Below, piece after piece: positions 1 through 15,633 of a DNA stretch of 64,000 bases. Below the pieces are notes generated by a model, which worked only from the letters and a program-made list of their open reading frames with translations, did not search any database and was not told the origin of the DNA. Source of the DNA: Amia ocellicauda. Taxonomy: Eukaryota > Chordata > Actinopteri > Amiiformes > Amiidae. A program made the position numbers and the translations under genes. The stretch lies in the NCBI RefSeq assembly GCF_036373705.1, contig NC_089866.1, forward strand, positions 19,747,501-19,811,500. Reading direction: 5' to 3'. The number at the start of each line of letters is the position of its first letter. The first letter of the stretch is position 1.

Positions 1-1140
1 CTGCACTGGAGGTTCATTTCATTGTACCCTTTGAGATTGGCCAACCGGCTGTGACCGTTCCTGCCCATATCTTGCACCATTGTGCCAGGGAGTGCAGTTT
101 AATTCAGGACTTGACCGGACTTTCCTGTCAGAGCTAAGAGAGGTGTATTTTGAAATACACTTGGAAGTTATATTGAAAGAGACGTGTTAAACAAAGAGCA
201 CGTATTTAGGAGATTACTGCAAAGGCTTTAACAGTAATGAGCCCATGTTGAAAGCTATGGATAAAATATGTATGTTCCTTATGCTATTATTTGAAAATGT
301 CTTATCCTTCACTGACAATTGCAGCTCCTTGAAAGGGCTTTTGTTTCTCCTGTCCTTTATTCTCCCTGTACTGAGTAGAAATATTACTGCTGAAATTGTC
401 TCATAGAGGTTATGTGAATTACAGATTCATTTTTTGCAGCTTTTATTGCCCACACAATAATGTAATAAATAATGCACTGAGATATCAACCCACTTTACAT
501 GCAATTTTGTGCCATCTGCACATTGCGTCTATTTATTTTGATTCTTTTTTAATTAATAGTAGAACGATTTAGAAAGTGGATAATTGTTTTGCTTTTAACT
601 TAAAAAAAATAACTGTTGAAAGTCACAGTAAAAAGCCTTCGGGAATTAAACATTTCCCTGAATGAGGAGTCACATGGCTACAGAAATATTTTTTGTGTTC
701 TATAAACGTGTTCAGACAGAACGATGTTGGCCTAGAATCCTGATTTCCAAGATACCCAAGGCAGGAATATACAATGTGCAAAAAGCGAAATGTGATTGAA
801 GACGTGGGCTCCACTATGGACAACTATGCCAGGAACAATCTGGCCAGAGAAGCGTGTGTAGCAGATATGCCAGACTTCCAGGGAAGGAACAGTAGAGATT
901 TATTAGGCTGTGAGGGGAGTATGTTCATGTGACCACCATTCAGATGGCTTATAATTCTATGAATACTTTAAAATTGAACAGGTTTTTAAAATTCCATAGA
1001 AGCAGAGCACAGAGAGGAGGCAAACAGGAGCCAGAGAGAGACGCCTCAACAAGATGAAGACTTAAGCTTCTCAGCCATTCTCAGACAGTCCTAGTGGGAG
1101 ATTGATGCTGCCTCCCAACAAGTAAGTTTCAATGGTAGTA

Positions 1141-1144
<4 letters not shown>

Positions 1145-1182
<38 letters not shown>
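1145..1182. repeat. (CA)n microsatellite
   Basis: About 19 uninterrupted CA units. Confidence 0.95.
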
Positions 1183-1183
<1 letters not shown>

Positions 1184-4100
1184 TCAGACTTAGGCTGGAA
1201 AAAGTAAATGGGTTTTCAGTTTCTATTTGAAATTCCCAGTCAGCACTGTCCAACAACATTGCAGGGTTTCTGGCATTTAAGGTGACCATGATATACACAG
1301 CAGCTTTCAAATGATTGGTGACCATGACCTTGAGAGAGGCTGTGTCATCTGAACTCATCTTTTGTTTGACCAGCACTCCTAAAGGGTTAAATACCTCGGC
1401 CCTTTCCGCATAGTGTTGCTTAATTGCCCCCACTTCTTCACTTTTGAAAGAAAGTGACCCTTTAATGTTCTTGCAGAGATCTGAGTGAGGCCCGGTGACG
1501 AGATATGCAGAATAAGCAATTGTAAAAAGACATAAATAACAGGATTACAGGAATAGATGTGCAGCTATAAAGTTACAAACTGCAGCTCCAGCCCGACTGC
1601 AATAACAACACTAAGGGCAAATTTATTAGACTCAATGAAGGCTGTTTAGATAAATAATTCAGTGGCCTCACTCCGAAAACTACAAAAATAGGCTATAAAT
1701 TATGAAAGGTACATGCAGATTTAATTAGCGGGAAAATGAATTAATAATCAGATTATCCTAAGCACTTGGCTATTATGTGCATTAGAGTTTCACTGTAGTA
1801 TGGTTAGCCATGAGCTTCACTCCATCGCTGAGAGAAAAATCCCAATCAGAAGTCAAGCCAATCATTTGGATTCAGAAGGCATCTCTTTGTGAATACTCAA
1901 ATGGACGTAGTGTCTTTTGACTTTTAACGGGTACACCATGAAACATCCTAATTACTTTTTTGTAGGTTATTGGACCATTTTTCATCTCTCAATAGAACCT
2001 CTGACAGGAAGCAGAATCCCAAGTAACCTCTCCGTGCCTGTGTCCTTATGCCGTTGTATTTTTCAATTGCTGTGCAGAGAGGAATCTTTCAGTTCAAAGG
2101 TTAGCCTCTTTATATATACAGATTTGATGTATTATTCATTGCATTCTTGTGAAATGGTTCTTGACAAATGTTTCAGGAATGATGTTGCAAGTCAACGGGA
2201 GGGTCGTTCTGATTAAGATCTATAATGTCACGTCTCACTTCTTATAAGTAATCATTTGGATTTTCTTCTTGTTTGTTTTATTTAAAATCTGTGGCTTAGC
2301 ACCACGTTCATTCATGTAGATTTGAAAAGATAACCAAAGTGTTTTCTATAAAGTCGTGGAGAAATACATTACTACTGTTTAACAAATGCACAGTTGTCAT
2401 ACTGTGTCACATATATAATATATTAAGAGTAAATATAATCTGGAAGGAGACTTTGATGAATGCAAGTGATTTTTCATAAACCTCCTGCACTGTGTCTCCT
2501 GAAACAACAATTCACATGCCTTTCAGACTCTGCTGCTGCTATTCACAATCATGGTCACAACCATTAATGTGTTAACAAGCTCACTTCATCAGACCTTCAC
2601 CTGCTTTGATTGTCCCTTGAGATGCACCCAACGACGACAACCACAGCTTCCGTTTTCCCGCTCTTTTACTACCTTCAAGAAAACCTGAAAACAAAGTCCC
2701 TGTTGGGAGAGACATGTTGTGCCAATATAGGACAGAGTCAGAGCTGGACAGCGGTAGGTCCACTTTTGAATTGCCTGTACATAACTTTGCTTTCACTGAA
2801 ACCTTGCTAATGGCATGTCTCAATCTTATCTAGATGCATTTCTCTGCCTTTACTTTCCTCCAGTTGTATTATTTATATTCATATTTTTGCTTGCGGGCTT
2901 GTTTGTTTGCATCAGTCTGCACTGAGTGGATCTCAGCAGGTACATTTATTTCAATGATTTGAATTGCAAGGCACCAAATAAAATATTGGGACAGTTGAAA
3001 GATTCAAGAATGAGCCTCTTTTTCTCTCCTGTATCTACGCCTCTTAATCCTGAAACCTTCAATTTTTTTTTAATGACTGTTCTATTACCCTGCTTTGTAA
3101 TCACCATCAAGACTCAACTGGCCTTTAGAAGTAATATTCCTTCCCCTCTGAGACCACCTGACCTTTTCAAATATAAGTCAATTCAAACCTGCAAACGTGC
3201 TAGCCTGAATATTATTACTCCAACAACAGATAATTGGTTTTCTGTCTCTAAGTAGTCAAGTTAGGTTGTTATTGATTGTTACCAAAACATATTCAGTGAC
3301 ATCAGTAAAAAACAACCCACCTCATCTGAGTCTAGTTGGGTGGATTGTTTTTTTATTTTATTTTTCTAACATGAATATAGTATAAATACGCTGCGCATGT
3401 ATTTTCTCATACAATATTACACCTGTTAGTTAGATGTAAGAACACAGATACGCCCAACAACTTTAGTCTAACTGGAACGGTCTTCATTTTCTGTACAGAA
3501 TATATAATATATCAAAGCTTCCCTCTCTGATCCAATAATGATTTGAAAAAGCTGTAAATGTTGCCTTTTAAAGAGGGAATATTCTGACAGCTTTTCCCCC
3601 CAGGAGAGGTAATTGATTTACTGATCCCCTCATTAGGATCATCAAATACAGGTTAATAAATAAAAGGAGGCCAAGAGGTCCACACAGTCTGGCCAAGCAT
3701 TAGTTAAGCTTGCAGATATTGACTGGTCATTATCCACAGCCCCACTGGACGCCACCTCTCCTTTGTCAGATCGTTTTAAAGGACTGGAGATGAGGAGGAC
3801 GATTGGGCTCAAATACTGCATCATAGTCGGTGATCCTGTGAGGTTCAAGCCAGGGTAGCAGAGAGTCGTAGAAATTGCATCATCCCCATCAGAACGCTAG
3901 AAGCACGTGATGAAAACAGGGCACACATCAAGGCATTAAGATTTATGATATATATAATTAGTGTTCCTCAGTGGGACTTGCACTTTCTCCACACAAACAC
4001 AGTATTACTAGTCAAAAAGAATCACTCTCCCAGCAGGATTACTGAGCAAATTAATTAATTACATACTGGTTTATTTATCCACTTAGGACAGGCTGTGGAG

Positions 4101-7100
4101 AAAGTGTATTCAAATTCAATTAAGAAAAGATGGAAGACAGTCTTGTACATGTACCAACTACTAGTGGTGATACTGCAAACCAGGCTATACAATAATCCAC
4201 TTTAGTCATAATATCTTTAGGGGCTGAAAGTCAACACAAACATCGGGAACTTATTACATTAAGAAACAGTTTTGTTATTGCTTTTATTGCTTAATCTTTT
4301 TATATGCTTTTGACATTGAAATACTACATTCACAATCAAAGGAATGCTTTTCTTTAGTTTTTTGGTTTGTTTGATCTGACTCTTATGAATAGTGTCTACA
4401 TTTCTAGAAATAATCATTACAAAAGCTATAAAGGAAAATAAGATTGTTAATAAACAGATCAAGAACTGTGGAAAAGTATAGGGTTCCTTGGTTTTCTTGC
4501 CCAATACACTTCTCTTTCTGGGACCAGTATGATTGTGCGAAATGTCATGTTGTTTCTGCAGTAAATGCTTGTGTTTGCATGCAAGGCCCTCATTATGATA
4601 AATCTGTAGGAGTGATAAAAAACTGCAAGCTATTGTATTTCTCCTTCATGTCCTTTAATAACTACAGGGAGCACCAATGTTAGTTACTTACTGTTAATCC
4701 ATTCTGTCCATTAAGTGTGATTTCTTCAAAATGTATTTGGCAGCCAAGCTGGGAAAAATACATTTTTAGCTGCATTGCTTAAACCCTGACTACAAGATAA
4801 TGATAGTGTTTTTTATTGTATATTCATTTTATTTTTCAGTTTGTTGCCCATTTTACTTCATAAATAACTTAGAATATCAACCTTTCATTGTTTATTTAGC
4901 GTTTGCAACAATTTTACTTTTTGAATTAGATTGGTTTCTTGCCCTGAGGTTATCTTATAGCGTCAAACCTTTTCTTATACAATTATAGGTACAAAAGGGA
5001 CTGTGAAATGTTTTACAGGGGAAAATATAATTCTCATTAAAAAACTATGTACTTTTTAATTATTATTAGTAAATGGACTTCTATTAAATTATCATCAATG
5101 TGACTTCTATTATTAAAATACCAATGAATTTGAGCAACATTCAAACTGTATTTGTCCTCTTTACCACAGTTATACAATTATTTGTAGGATTTTCTATACA
5201 ATGGAAACCACACTAAACAGTGTTTGAGAGGAATTTCAAAAGGATCTGTGATTGATGATTCTTCCAATTTCACTCTGTATTCCCATCATTTAAATTCCAC
5301 TGGGGCTTTGAATAAGAATATATTAGTTCTGTCAAGTAATTTAATAGATGTTACGCAGCACGCATTCATTCTCACCCCAGAATATGAGCTCCCACAACTC
5401 CAGACTGAATATCCCAAAATGTATTATTTAATGAGAACCGGACCTTAAATATTCAGAATCAGAGAAAGCTCAAGTCCCATTCAGCTTTACTGAGGCCTTT
5501 AAAAGTGCAATTTCACCAGCAATATATTTTACTAATCCCAGATGATTAAGTTACTTATATTTCCCATGAGCTTTCATTCCAGTCATTTGAGGCAATCTCG
5601 TTTCCCCTGTACAAGTGTCACGGAGAAGCCCTGCTAGTTTGAAGTTGTGGTTGTCGAAGACCTGTGTCTAATATGTCTCTAACTCTTCCCAACCCGAACT
5701 AATGTGATGATAGAAAAACTCTTCAAATGCATCTCAGCTGCTCTTTTTAATTGGATGCCTACACTATCTATCCATGTAATGGCAGCCTCGCCAGGCAATC
5801 TCACTTCTCTCTACTCTGCCTATGCTTAGCAACAGTTATGCTTCACCCCCTTGCCCACTAAATTACACTGAAATGTTGTCCTATTTCCTGAAACATGACA
5901 AAGCCTGTTGATATGTATGAGGATTTTTTTGTATTTCCATAAGAATTTGCAGTTTATAATTTCAACCCTGTGATTCCAGTCAAAGTGTTACGCGGTTGAG
6001 ATAACTTCTGGTAATCCGATTAAGCTTCTGAGGCTATTATTTACACACAAACTTGGGCAGGGTTGGTTGTATTTACAACCCCACGTGCTCTACAATCTGC
6101 AATGCTGATCTCTCTTTTTCTTCTTTGCATCTTCTCCTTAAAGGCGACTAAAACATGAAAGCCCGGGAAGGGTTTCTTGCTGAGCTCTACAGGCCTGACT
6201 GGAAGCAAAACAGTCAACTGGGCGAGGAGAAAGGTCGGAGAAAGGCTTTGTTAGCACGTCACCTTCTGCTTCCATCACTCAGCCATGATCGCCTTGGAAA
6301 GAGAAGGAACAGAGGTTTGTACCTGAGCTGAATCTGAAAATGTGTGGGTTGTTTTTTGGAAAACACACATAAAACACACATTCAAACTCACTTTGATTGT
6401 TATGGGTTCTGGTCAGTTTTCCATGAAATCAGCCTGAGTTTTATGAAGAACGCTTCTGTAAATTCTCATTATTTTAGAATCATCAATCCTAACAGAGCTC
6501 ATAAATATTCAGCAGGAGAATCCAGTGCCGACAGCGCATGACTTCATACAAAATATTGCCCAGGCCTGTAGCTAAATTGAAATCAGCAAAGGAGAAGAAA
6601 AACAGATAAATCAAAAGGGACTCTCTTTAGACTCTTGCAATCATCCTTCTGATTGTAAGTAAGGTCTTTTCTGTAACCTTACTTTAGCAAAAGTTTTGTG
6701 AATCTCTTTGTAATGCCTTTTCATCACAGTCACAGAAGGTTTTAATTGCTTCAAATGTAGCCAGTCGTCACTGTATCCTTCATTGAGCTGACACCATAGC
6801 ATTTACACATAGGGCACACCATTTAATGAGCACAGCTGAAAAGAAAGTAGAAAGACACAATTACCTGTAATTAGCATGCCAAACTCAGGAAAATAAACAA
6901 GCGTTTCACCCATTAGACATTTATAACCAAAGGGTAAGTGTATTCAAAAGGGGAATGTATGTGTATTCATCACATTAGTTCCAAAGTTAACAAGGCAATT
7001 TGTTAATTTAACAGTAATACCCCAAACAGAAGCCACTGTGGAAAAAACTAATTCTGCGTGTTAAGGGGGGAGGAAATAAAAGCATTTATAAAATGAGTAT

Positions 7101-7913
7101 GGGGTTATCCCAAATCACCCTGAGTGCAGTACCGAGATGAGCTACAATTAATGAGAAATGGATATGAAGAAAAACAACTGCGATTTCAGAAGTTGTTATC
7201 CTTCTTTAAAAAATAATTAAATAAACATAGGCCAGACTCTTTCATCTGCAATGAAGAAGCACAGCGAGAGGATAAACAATCCTCCCATACCATGCATCCT
7301 TTTAATCTGTGAATGGACAGGATCTTATTTATAGACAGGCGTATAAAATATATATAGTGACATCACTAAAGAATTAACTGGAAACTAAATCAAAATAAAT
7401 AAATACAGTTCAACTGCGTTAACCTTCCCAGGCAGCCAAAGGCTTTTTCGTCAAAAAAAGAAAAAGAGAATCCAGCACGATTTCACCACATCTCTTGTCG
7501 TCTCTTAATTACCCAGTAGCTCATTCAGCCTGGAGTGCCACTTTTGTCGCAGCACCTCTGTCAGTTCTCATAAGAATCTGCGAAGTTATTTTGGGAAGGG
7601 CCCCTGTTGATCAGCTGACCCTACCGTCCTTCACGCGAGCAAACAGGCTGATCCCAGCGGCCTGCCACAAGGAAATACACCCTTGTTAATTTTGAAGAAG
7701 CAGAAAGAAGAAAAAGCATCAAGATCTAAAGCTATCAAAAGCAAGCATCTACATATGAATAACTGTCTGCCCGCCCTTATTAGCATTTTAATAGCGGTTT
7801 GAAAAAATTGCCTGGCTCTTCTCAAAAGTGCAGCGGCGAGACATTTTTATTTCATCTGACAGCATCCGTGGATTAGCTGGAACTGTGCACAGTATGTTTC
7901 AATGATAGTGGGC

Positions 7914-7921
7914 TGACGTCA
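7914..7921. promoter_or_regulatory. CRE octamer TGACGTCA
   Basis: A perfect palindromic cAMP-response element, the binding site of CREB/ATF factors, in non-coding DNA with no nearby promoter that I can identify. A single octamer can occur by chance. Confidence 0.25.
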
Positions 7922-10229
7922 CACGGGCAGAATGTAAAGTGCACTTCACAGCAAAGCACACAGCCCCTTCTTTGACCTTTAACCTTACGATTATTTCAAT
8001 GCAGTGCCAGTTTGCTGGTTACATCCTGTGTCCTTTGTTCAGACAATTATCAAGGTGACATTTTATCTGCCTGTGAGATGTTTTTTTATTATTATTTTTA
8101 TTTTAATGTATTTCATTACTAAGCCAGAGATGTGATGCTCGGTGTAGCTATTTATTTATTTATTTAGATTCACTGAAGAGGCCTTGAAATCAACAGGGAT
8201 AAGCACATTTCAATCTATGCAATTTATTGGCCTGGCTTTCTGTTGGGTCTGTCAACCAAAGACAGCTCAAACTCAGTTTCAGTAATGGCTTATTTTGCTT
8301 GTATTCTGACTGCACCAGAGTGGTTGAGACTGAAAATAATACATTGATGAGAAAATAAAAGTATTAACATTTAAAATCTTGGCAAACAGAAAAATAGTAA
8401 TAATAAGCTTGTAACAAAGAGCATTTGGTAATAGCATGGTTTGTAGGAAGGCATCTGACTGTTTCTATCAAAAGGAAACTTTTTGTAAAGGTAACAGACC
8501 AATAAGCATTGCTCTTAATTACAATACACAAATGTGAACAGAATACAAACAACTGCTTCTCCAAACTGTTTCTCTGCTTACAGCTGAATAGAAATGGTCT
8601 ATAACAAAAGCTTTCCTGTCATCAATTGTTGAGAGAAGTGGGTGGATTATAAACCCTGTTTGACTTCACTGAGATAAATGGAATTTAAGCATTGGATTCA
8701 CGTCAGTACATTGTTATTGCACATCCTTTGTACAGATAAGAGTGGGAGAAAGAACTGTTTTTTTTCTGCCCTCATAAAAACGCATTTCAAATCCCTGTAT
8801 GTTTCGAAAGGCCGTCCTGAGTTGGATATGCATCTTAATGAATCTACATTCGTGCCATTCGGGCTAGGAGGATGACACAACTCCTACAGATTACCCCAAA
8901 AACCGGATGTCCTTGCTGAGGCCGTGGCTTGGAATATGATGGATCTGCCATCACCAGTCATGTGCTTATCTCCTGAGTGGGATCCGTTCTGAAGCGAAAA
9001 CAAATACGCCAGCCCCGTACTGATCCCAAGTGTTGAGACAAAAATCAGGGATAGTCGTTAAGTCTACAACGCAATCAGTGGTGCCACATGCGCATTTAGC
9101 AAACATTTGTCAAAGCAAGTAGATAGCAAAGAACATTAATTCTACTCAGGCAGCAAAAACAACATTGGGTGAGAGAGGGAAGGGAGGGGTGTAAATCAAG
9201 CATATCAAATTCATTGCCACACTAATTGGCTAGAGGGCTATAAATAAACAGTTTAATATTGTACTATTTCCATTCTCTAATTGGACTTTGTTCTAATTTA
9301 CCCCAACTCTTTTCCAGCACAACAAACACAAGCGTACAGTAAATTAAAACCTTTGAGAGGGGGTGAAGGGAAAATGCATAAAAACATGTACAAAGGCCTT
9401 GACAAGTGCAAGTGGTATGGGTTGGTTGGGTATAAAAATAAGTACGTTCATCGACTGTGGAAGGAAAAGGATTAATCACGTTGGATTTAGCCAAGGATGC
9501 TGCTTAAAGAGCAGAGTTTCTCAAGCGATTGCAAAGCGTTCAGATATGTTGGGATTATGCCGGATCTTGTGCGGTGAAGGGAGCAATTCGGCCACAGAAA
9601 TGCAAGTGCATAACTAGGAGAAAACTGTAATACACGCCTGCAATGCAAATCCCTTTTTAAAGATACATGCAAATTAATACTGTTGCATGTCTTTCTCTTG
9701 TTGGTGTGATTTTGTGCTTTGTGGAAATGTACTTGAAGAAGACAATGTTTCCATGATTTATTTATTTATTTACTTACTGTCATTGGGTTTGTCATTTATT
9801 GTCATCGCAGGCATTCAATGCAGTTTGTTGTTTGGTAGATTTCCAACAGACATGGGCTTTAACCAAACAAGAGAGTAAGCATTGTTGTAGGTTTTTACTC
9901 TGTGGAGTTTCTCCCCTTTTTAAATAATTGTAATTTTTTCATGTGCTTTAATTTGGGGTATTCTATTTTATGTGTAATGCATCCTTGAGGCAGAAACTGT
10001 CCATTCTGTCCATTGTGATTGTTGTTTACAAATTTTTGTTTAAAAGCGTATATGCTCTTATAGATCTAGCTGTCCGGAAAGCTTGTTTAAATTGTAGAAT
10101 ACAACTGAATCACAAAAGAACAGAGTAGCTCCAAACCATCACTTTGATTTTTGCTTCTTTTTCACTGTCCAGGGTCAGTGAGCTGGTATCCCAATTACAA
10201 AATAAAGAGCTGTCAAGTTGAACCACATA

Positions 10230-11091
<862 letters not shown>

Positions 11092-12403
11092 TAGCTCTGT
11101 GCTGCACTTAAAAACTGTTGTATTCCTGTTCTCTCCTAAAATTTTGAATAGATTGTTTTAAGCTCTCTTCACTATACCAGACCAATATGTGGACTATACC
11201 AGTGGATGGGCCTGAGCTTTGTGTTCTTAGCTTGAGGGTTTTAAGAAGAGAACTACATTAACGTAACTTAACTGTGGCCAGAGGTTTCTTTGGATTTTTA
11301 AAAAAATATATATTTTTTGTATCACCGATTGACCTTCAGCTAGTATTGGAGTTTTCTATTACAAATTAGTCTGCTTATAGGTCAATGGACTGATGGACAT
11401 GAGGTCTGTGTCGTGTTTTCCCTAAAGACAGAGAGGCTTGGTATAAAAGGCACTGGGAAAGAGCCAAGTGTATTGTTTCAGAATGTTATCCTCTTGTAAG
11501 AATGACAGAATTACAGTAGTTTATTAGAGGGTCGCTTCACTTGCCTGTTTCCGTTGCTGAAGGACATGTTCTTTGGTTTCCCAATGACCAGGACGTCTGT
11601 CTCATCTCTCATCTTTCATACACAACCCCATCAGGAGAGAAACAGGAACTTGATTGGTATCAAAGACCACTTGTGAGGGATGTCAGGTCCAGACATAATA
11701 GAAATGGAAGTAAATGTCTTCTTGTAATTTCCTTTATATAACATCTCGTCTCTTCAGAAGCCCACGGTGTCGGTAGCAGTTCCAAAAGACTTTTGTTGAA
11801 TCCGTTGCAATACAAACCTGTTGGCTTCAAGAAGTGAACACAGCATTTTTACATGTATGTTCCTGCACAAGTATTATGCATCATAGCCACAGCTTATGCT
11901 CTTGCAAAAGGTGCGATGTGAATTGCAATGACAATCCCCAAGCCTTGCTTCGTATGGTTTGATTGTTCTCAATGCTGCTGATTGGGTTCTCAAAGTAACT
12001 GTTGTTGATGACTGTAATTGTGATTGTGGAAGCTGCACATCGTGTTGGGACTGTAAAGTTGCTGATTGATTTCAGTGGGTTCTGTTTTCTACCTTTAATG
12101 AACTGCGAATAGAAAAGTACAACCTGTACACGGCTGCCACTCTATTTTTTGTCAGATGCTTTTTTCCTCTACTCAAAAAACCAAACAACCATGTTTAAGT
12201 ACACATTTTTTTATTAGCAGGTGGTTTAATCTCACCTTAAGATTGAGAGCATGAGTAATCATTTAATGTTAAACTGCTCTATGTAACTAATGTGATTAAA
12301 AATGCTGTACCTGAGACAGATGCAAAGCTCACGAGTTTTACAGGATATGAAAACAAACAAGGAAACTGCTCTGTAAATAATGATCAGTCAAACAAATAAT
12401 TTA
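11092..12403. other. Non-coding spacer
   Basis: AT-rich DNA between two transposon remnants. I see no gene, RNA or repeat apart from a short A/T tract near 11.3 kb. Confidence 0.5.
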
Positions 12404-13010
12404 CAGGCAGGTGACAAAGGAAAACCCTGAATAAATGAGTGGAGGAACATAACGAATGCAGATGCCTCCAAACAGGTCTGCTTCATGATACAATTAAGCA
12501 ATCAACATCCTATCATGCTCTGTGGCATGTATAAAAATGCTGAGCAGGCCCAGTTGACCTCGCGTTTGGATCAAGATGGCAAGAGGAAAGGATCCAAGTG
12601 ACTATGAAAGAGGGGTTATTATTGGGGCAGGAATGGCAGGAGCTTCAGTCACAGACGCTCAGCTGGCTAGTGTTCTGGACAAGTGGGCAAGTGCAAGTGT
12701 GGCGACACCAAGAGAACGGTACAGGCCTGACTGCTGGACCCCTACAGTGAAGGGGTCCAGAGGCCTTGTTATGCTGTGGGGGGCATTTTCCTGGCACGGT
12801 TTGGGTCCACTTGTCCCCTATAGATGGTCAATGCAAATCATTACAAAGTTATTCTGAGTGATCCCCTTTTATCCTATAGTGAAACATTTCTATCCTGATG
12901 GGAGTGGTCTCTTCCAGGATGACAATGCCCCATCCACAGGACACGAGGGGTCACTGAATGGCGTGATGAGTATGAAAATGATGTGAATCATATGCTATGG
13001 CCATCGCAGT
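12404..13010 (+). mobile_element. Decayed Tc1-like element, second family, 3' truncated
   Basis: It starts next to a TA with CAGGCAGGTGACAAAGG and shares a long block (AATGAGTGGAGGAACATAA and onward) with the element at 29.85-30.37 kb. A broken transposase frame runs 12576-12857. Further on, traces of GVTEW and DEYENDVNHMLWPSQS resemble the Tc1 catalytic region, but the sequence stops before the final DLNPIE block and I find no right terminal repeat. Frameshifts and stops make it inactive. The right limit is approximate. Confidence 0.8.
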
Positions 13011-15603
13011 CCTGTTAGTGTACTTAAAGGAGGGCAGATCTTACAGTACAAGAAAGACTGAGACATTATTTGCAGAGGAAAGGTAGAATTCATTGTTATG
13101 GATTTTTTAATGAGTCACTCATTTTCTGCTTATTACTTTATCTACAGCTGAGCGTCTCAGAAGTATGGCACTAGCCTCATTAAAGAGCATCATCTGTCAC
13201 GTAGCCTACTGGTCACAAGGTTCCTCCACTCCTTGTTGTCAACAGTAATCAGAGCAAAAAGGAGAGAAAAGGACTCATTTTCAGGGCAGCCTGTACCGGC
13301 TCTGCCTGTCTGTGTTGTTTTACTGACCACTCAGTGAAGAGTAAATCTCTATTGATTTTAAAGCAATGCCAGCTGTAAATTACTGGCCATGACACATTTT
13401 GTCATATTGGAACAGGGAAGCATATTGATCAGAATACAGGCCCGCTCTGGGGACCCAAAATCTAATTAGTGAACGGGAGGGGAAAATCCATACAAAGCAC
13501 AAGAGCAAAAACAAAAGCTTGAGCTTAATCTGAAGGAATTCTATCTTTAATAGGTTTATTTGTAGCTTCTGTTTTATAGTATTAATGTTAGATATGTTAT
13601 GAAAAAAGAGGCCTCTTCTGTTCAATGCATATTCCATACAGATTCCATATTCAGTCTATAATGTATTATATTTATCTATTTTATTTTATAGAGACTTTTT
13701 TCCACAGTAGCATTCTCTTAAAGCACTTTGCAATGTGTCGTGCTCAGAGAGGTCATGGTGAAGGTACAGTGGAAAAGCTTAAGTTAAGTACTGCTTAAGA
13801 ACTGTACAATCAAATAATCCACCGGGTCTGGAAATCAGAGGGAATAAAGAAATCACTACACAGCACTGTAAAAGGCTCTGTGTTTGTTATTTAGTGGGTT
13901 AGAAGATAAAGCAGATGTACCACAAGATTTCCAGTCTAAAATGCACTTCTTAGAGAACTGAATCTCTTCAGTGTTAATTGTGAAGGTATTTGATTCAAGA
14001 GTTAAAAACTATCAAGGGTACTGCTAATGCCAGCACGAGGGCCTACTTTAAACTAAGCAGTGGAAGTCATCAAGGGAAATCTGAGTATTAATGGAGAGCA
14101 ACCATATTCAGAACTGAAAATCACTCTCCGAATGTCTGGATGAAATTGTGGGATCGACTAAATATTAGTAAAGGAAGGAGCTAGGAGAGTAAGCTGTCTT
14201 GGGTTAAAAGCAGATGCAGCTGACTGAACCACTGTGCCCTGTTCTGCAGTCCAAATAACATTTGATAAAAATCCACTTTGCAGTAAGAGGCCTAAACCTG
14301 TTGGAGAGCTCCGTCACTTCATTTGAAAGCCTCTGCAGCAACGAATCAGTTTAACGTCTCAGTCCCCAGCCCGTAGCTCTCAATCACTCCGTAATTGTAT
14401 CATTGTATTAGGTGTTGCACAGAATTATTATTGTATGGTTAGTTAAATTACTTTTTGATGGATCGTCTGAATGGTACATTTTGTACCACACGACCGTTAA
14501 TTGACTGGCGTCCCCTGGGAGCCTGAGTGAGACCAAGACTCGAGCAGTGACTCTTGTAATGTGGGGAAGAGGGGACTGGGAACAGTGCTGGCATTGTTTA
14601 TAAAAGCCAGGCATAGATAGGACCTCCTCCAAGAATAATAACTCGCAAGTAAAGGAAAGTGTGCCGTTTTCAACAACTTTTTTGTATAAATCAATCACTT
14701 TAGTGTAGCAGAAAGAAAGCACGGAGGGAAAAAAAAAACAGTAGGACAAAACATATTTAAACACGACAGATAAAGTGAAACGTGATCCAGCTGAAATCTC
14801 GGCAATGTGACGACTGTGCCTGGAGAGACTGCCATCGCGGGTTTCCACTCAAAGGAGTCAGTAAGAAAAAAGTTTCTGCAGAGTTCCTCTTGTCTCTGAA
14901 ATGTGAAGCCGCTACACTGTTTGACTCCAGCACACCTGCTATTATTAATGAAAAAAAAAAGCAATCAAAAAGCAATTGTACAGGAGCCCAAGGGCCTTTA
15001 CTTGAATAATAAATCAAATGGGATTGAAAGACTGGTGAGATTGTGATGCTAACTCATTTCAAAGTCATTTTTAAGTCACTTCCACTTAAGAAGTCTGAAG
15101 TAAAGGAAGGCTACAAGACAAAAAAATGAAACAAATAAAACAAAACAGCATTTGCAGTTGATCAGTTATGGATGTGCATGATTTTGTAAAAGCCGTCATC
15201 TCTGTTTCTTTTTCCAGATCAGATTATATTATAATTCAGATTATAAATTGTTTTTTTGTTTTTGTTTGTCATATTGGTGGCAAAATCACTTTTCAGTATA
15301 TACAAATCATGTCAACAAAGCTTCTGAAATGTAAGTACAGCACCTTTATTGTAATTATTTTTTCTTTCTAGACTTTCTGCGATTTATTTGCACAGTGAAC
15401 GACTCTCCCCATCAGTAACAAACTGGGACTGCATGCTTTATTCTGCTACTTTAAGAAGTTTACACCTTATTTCCAATAATCTGAACACAACATTTTTTTC
15501 CACTATATTAATTCTGGAACCGATCTGCCAATTCTGACGCTTTCTTGTGAAAAAGCGCTCCTGGAAAGCAGACAATGAACAGTATTTTAATCTGATTCTG
15601 TGT

Positions 15604-15633
15604 CACACTGCCATCTGCTGGTATGGCAGTGTG
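15604..15633. repeat. Short perfect hairpin, 11-bp arms
   Basis: CACACTGCCAT and its complement ATGGCAGTGTG flank an 8-nt loop, CTGCTGGT. The core resembles the CTGCTGG motif often seen in old vertebrate repeat tails; function unknown. Confidence 0.5.

Larger units (their letters stand above)
1..10229. other. Non-coding stretch, no gene recognised
   Basis: I see no exon, RNA gene or recognisable transposon here. The open frames are short, have no familiar protein motifs and do not join through splice sites. It holds a CA microsatellite near 1.15 kb, scattered A/T tracts, a short TTTA run near 8.15 kb and a perfect CRE octamer at 7.91 kb. The lack of transposon copies in 10 kb, against several in the following 10 kb, could mean regulatory DNA under constraint, but that is inference. 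It lies beyond the 3' end of the SLC6 gene. Confidence 0.5.

Noticed and set aside
1190..1550. Open frame of about 120 codons on the minus strand with protein-like text
   Set aside because: It runs into the CA repeat, has no start codon context or familiar motif, and open frames of this length are expected by chance in AT-rich DNA of this size. A protein search would decide.
14408..14848. 146-codon open frame on the minus strand
   Set aside because: No domain, no splice context, overlaps other random frames.
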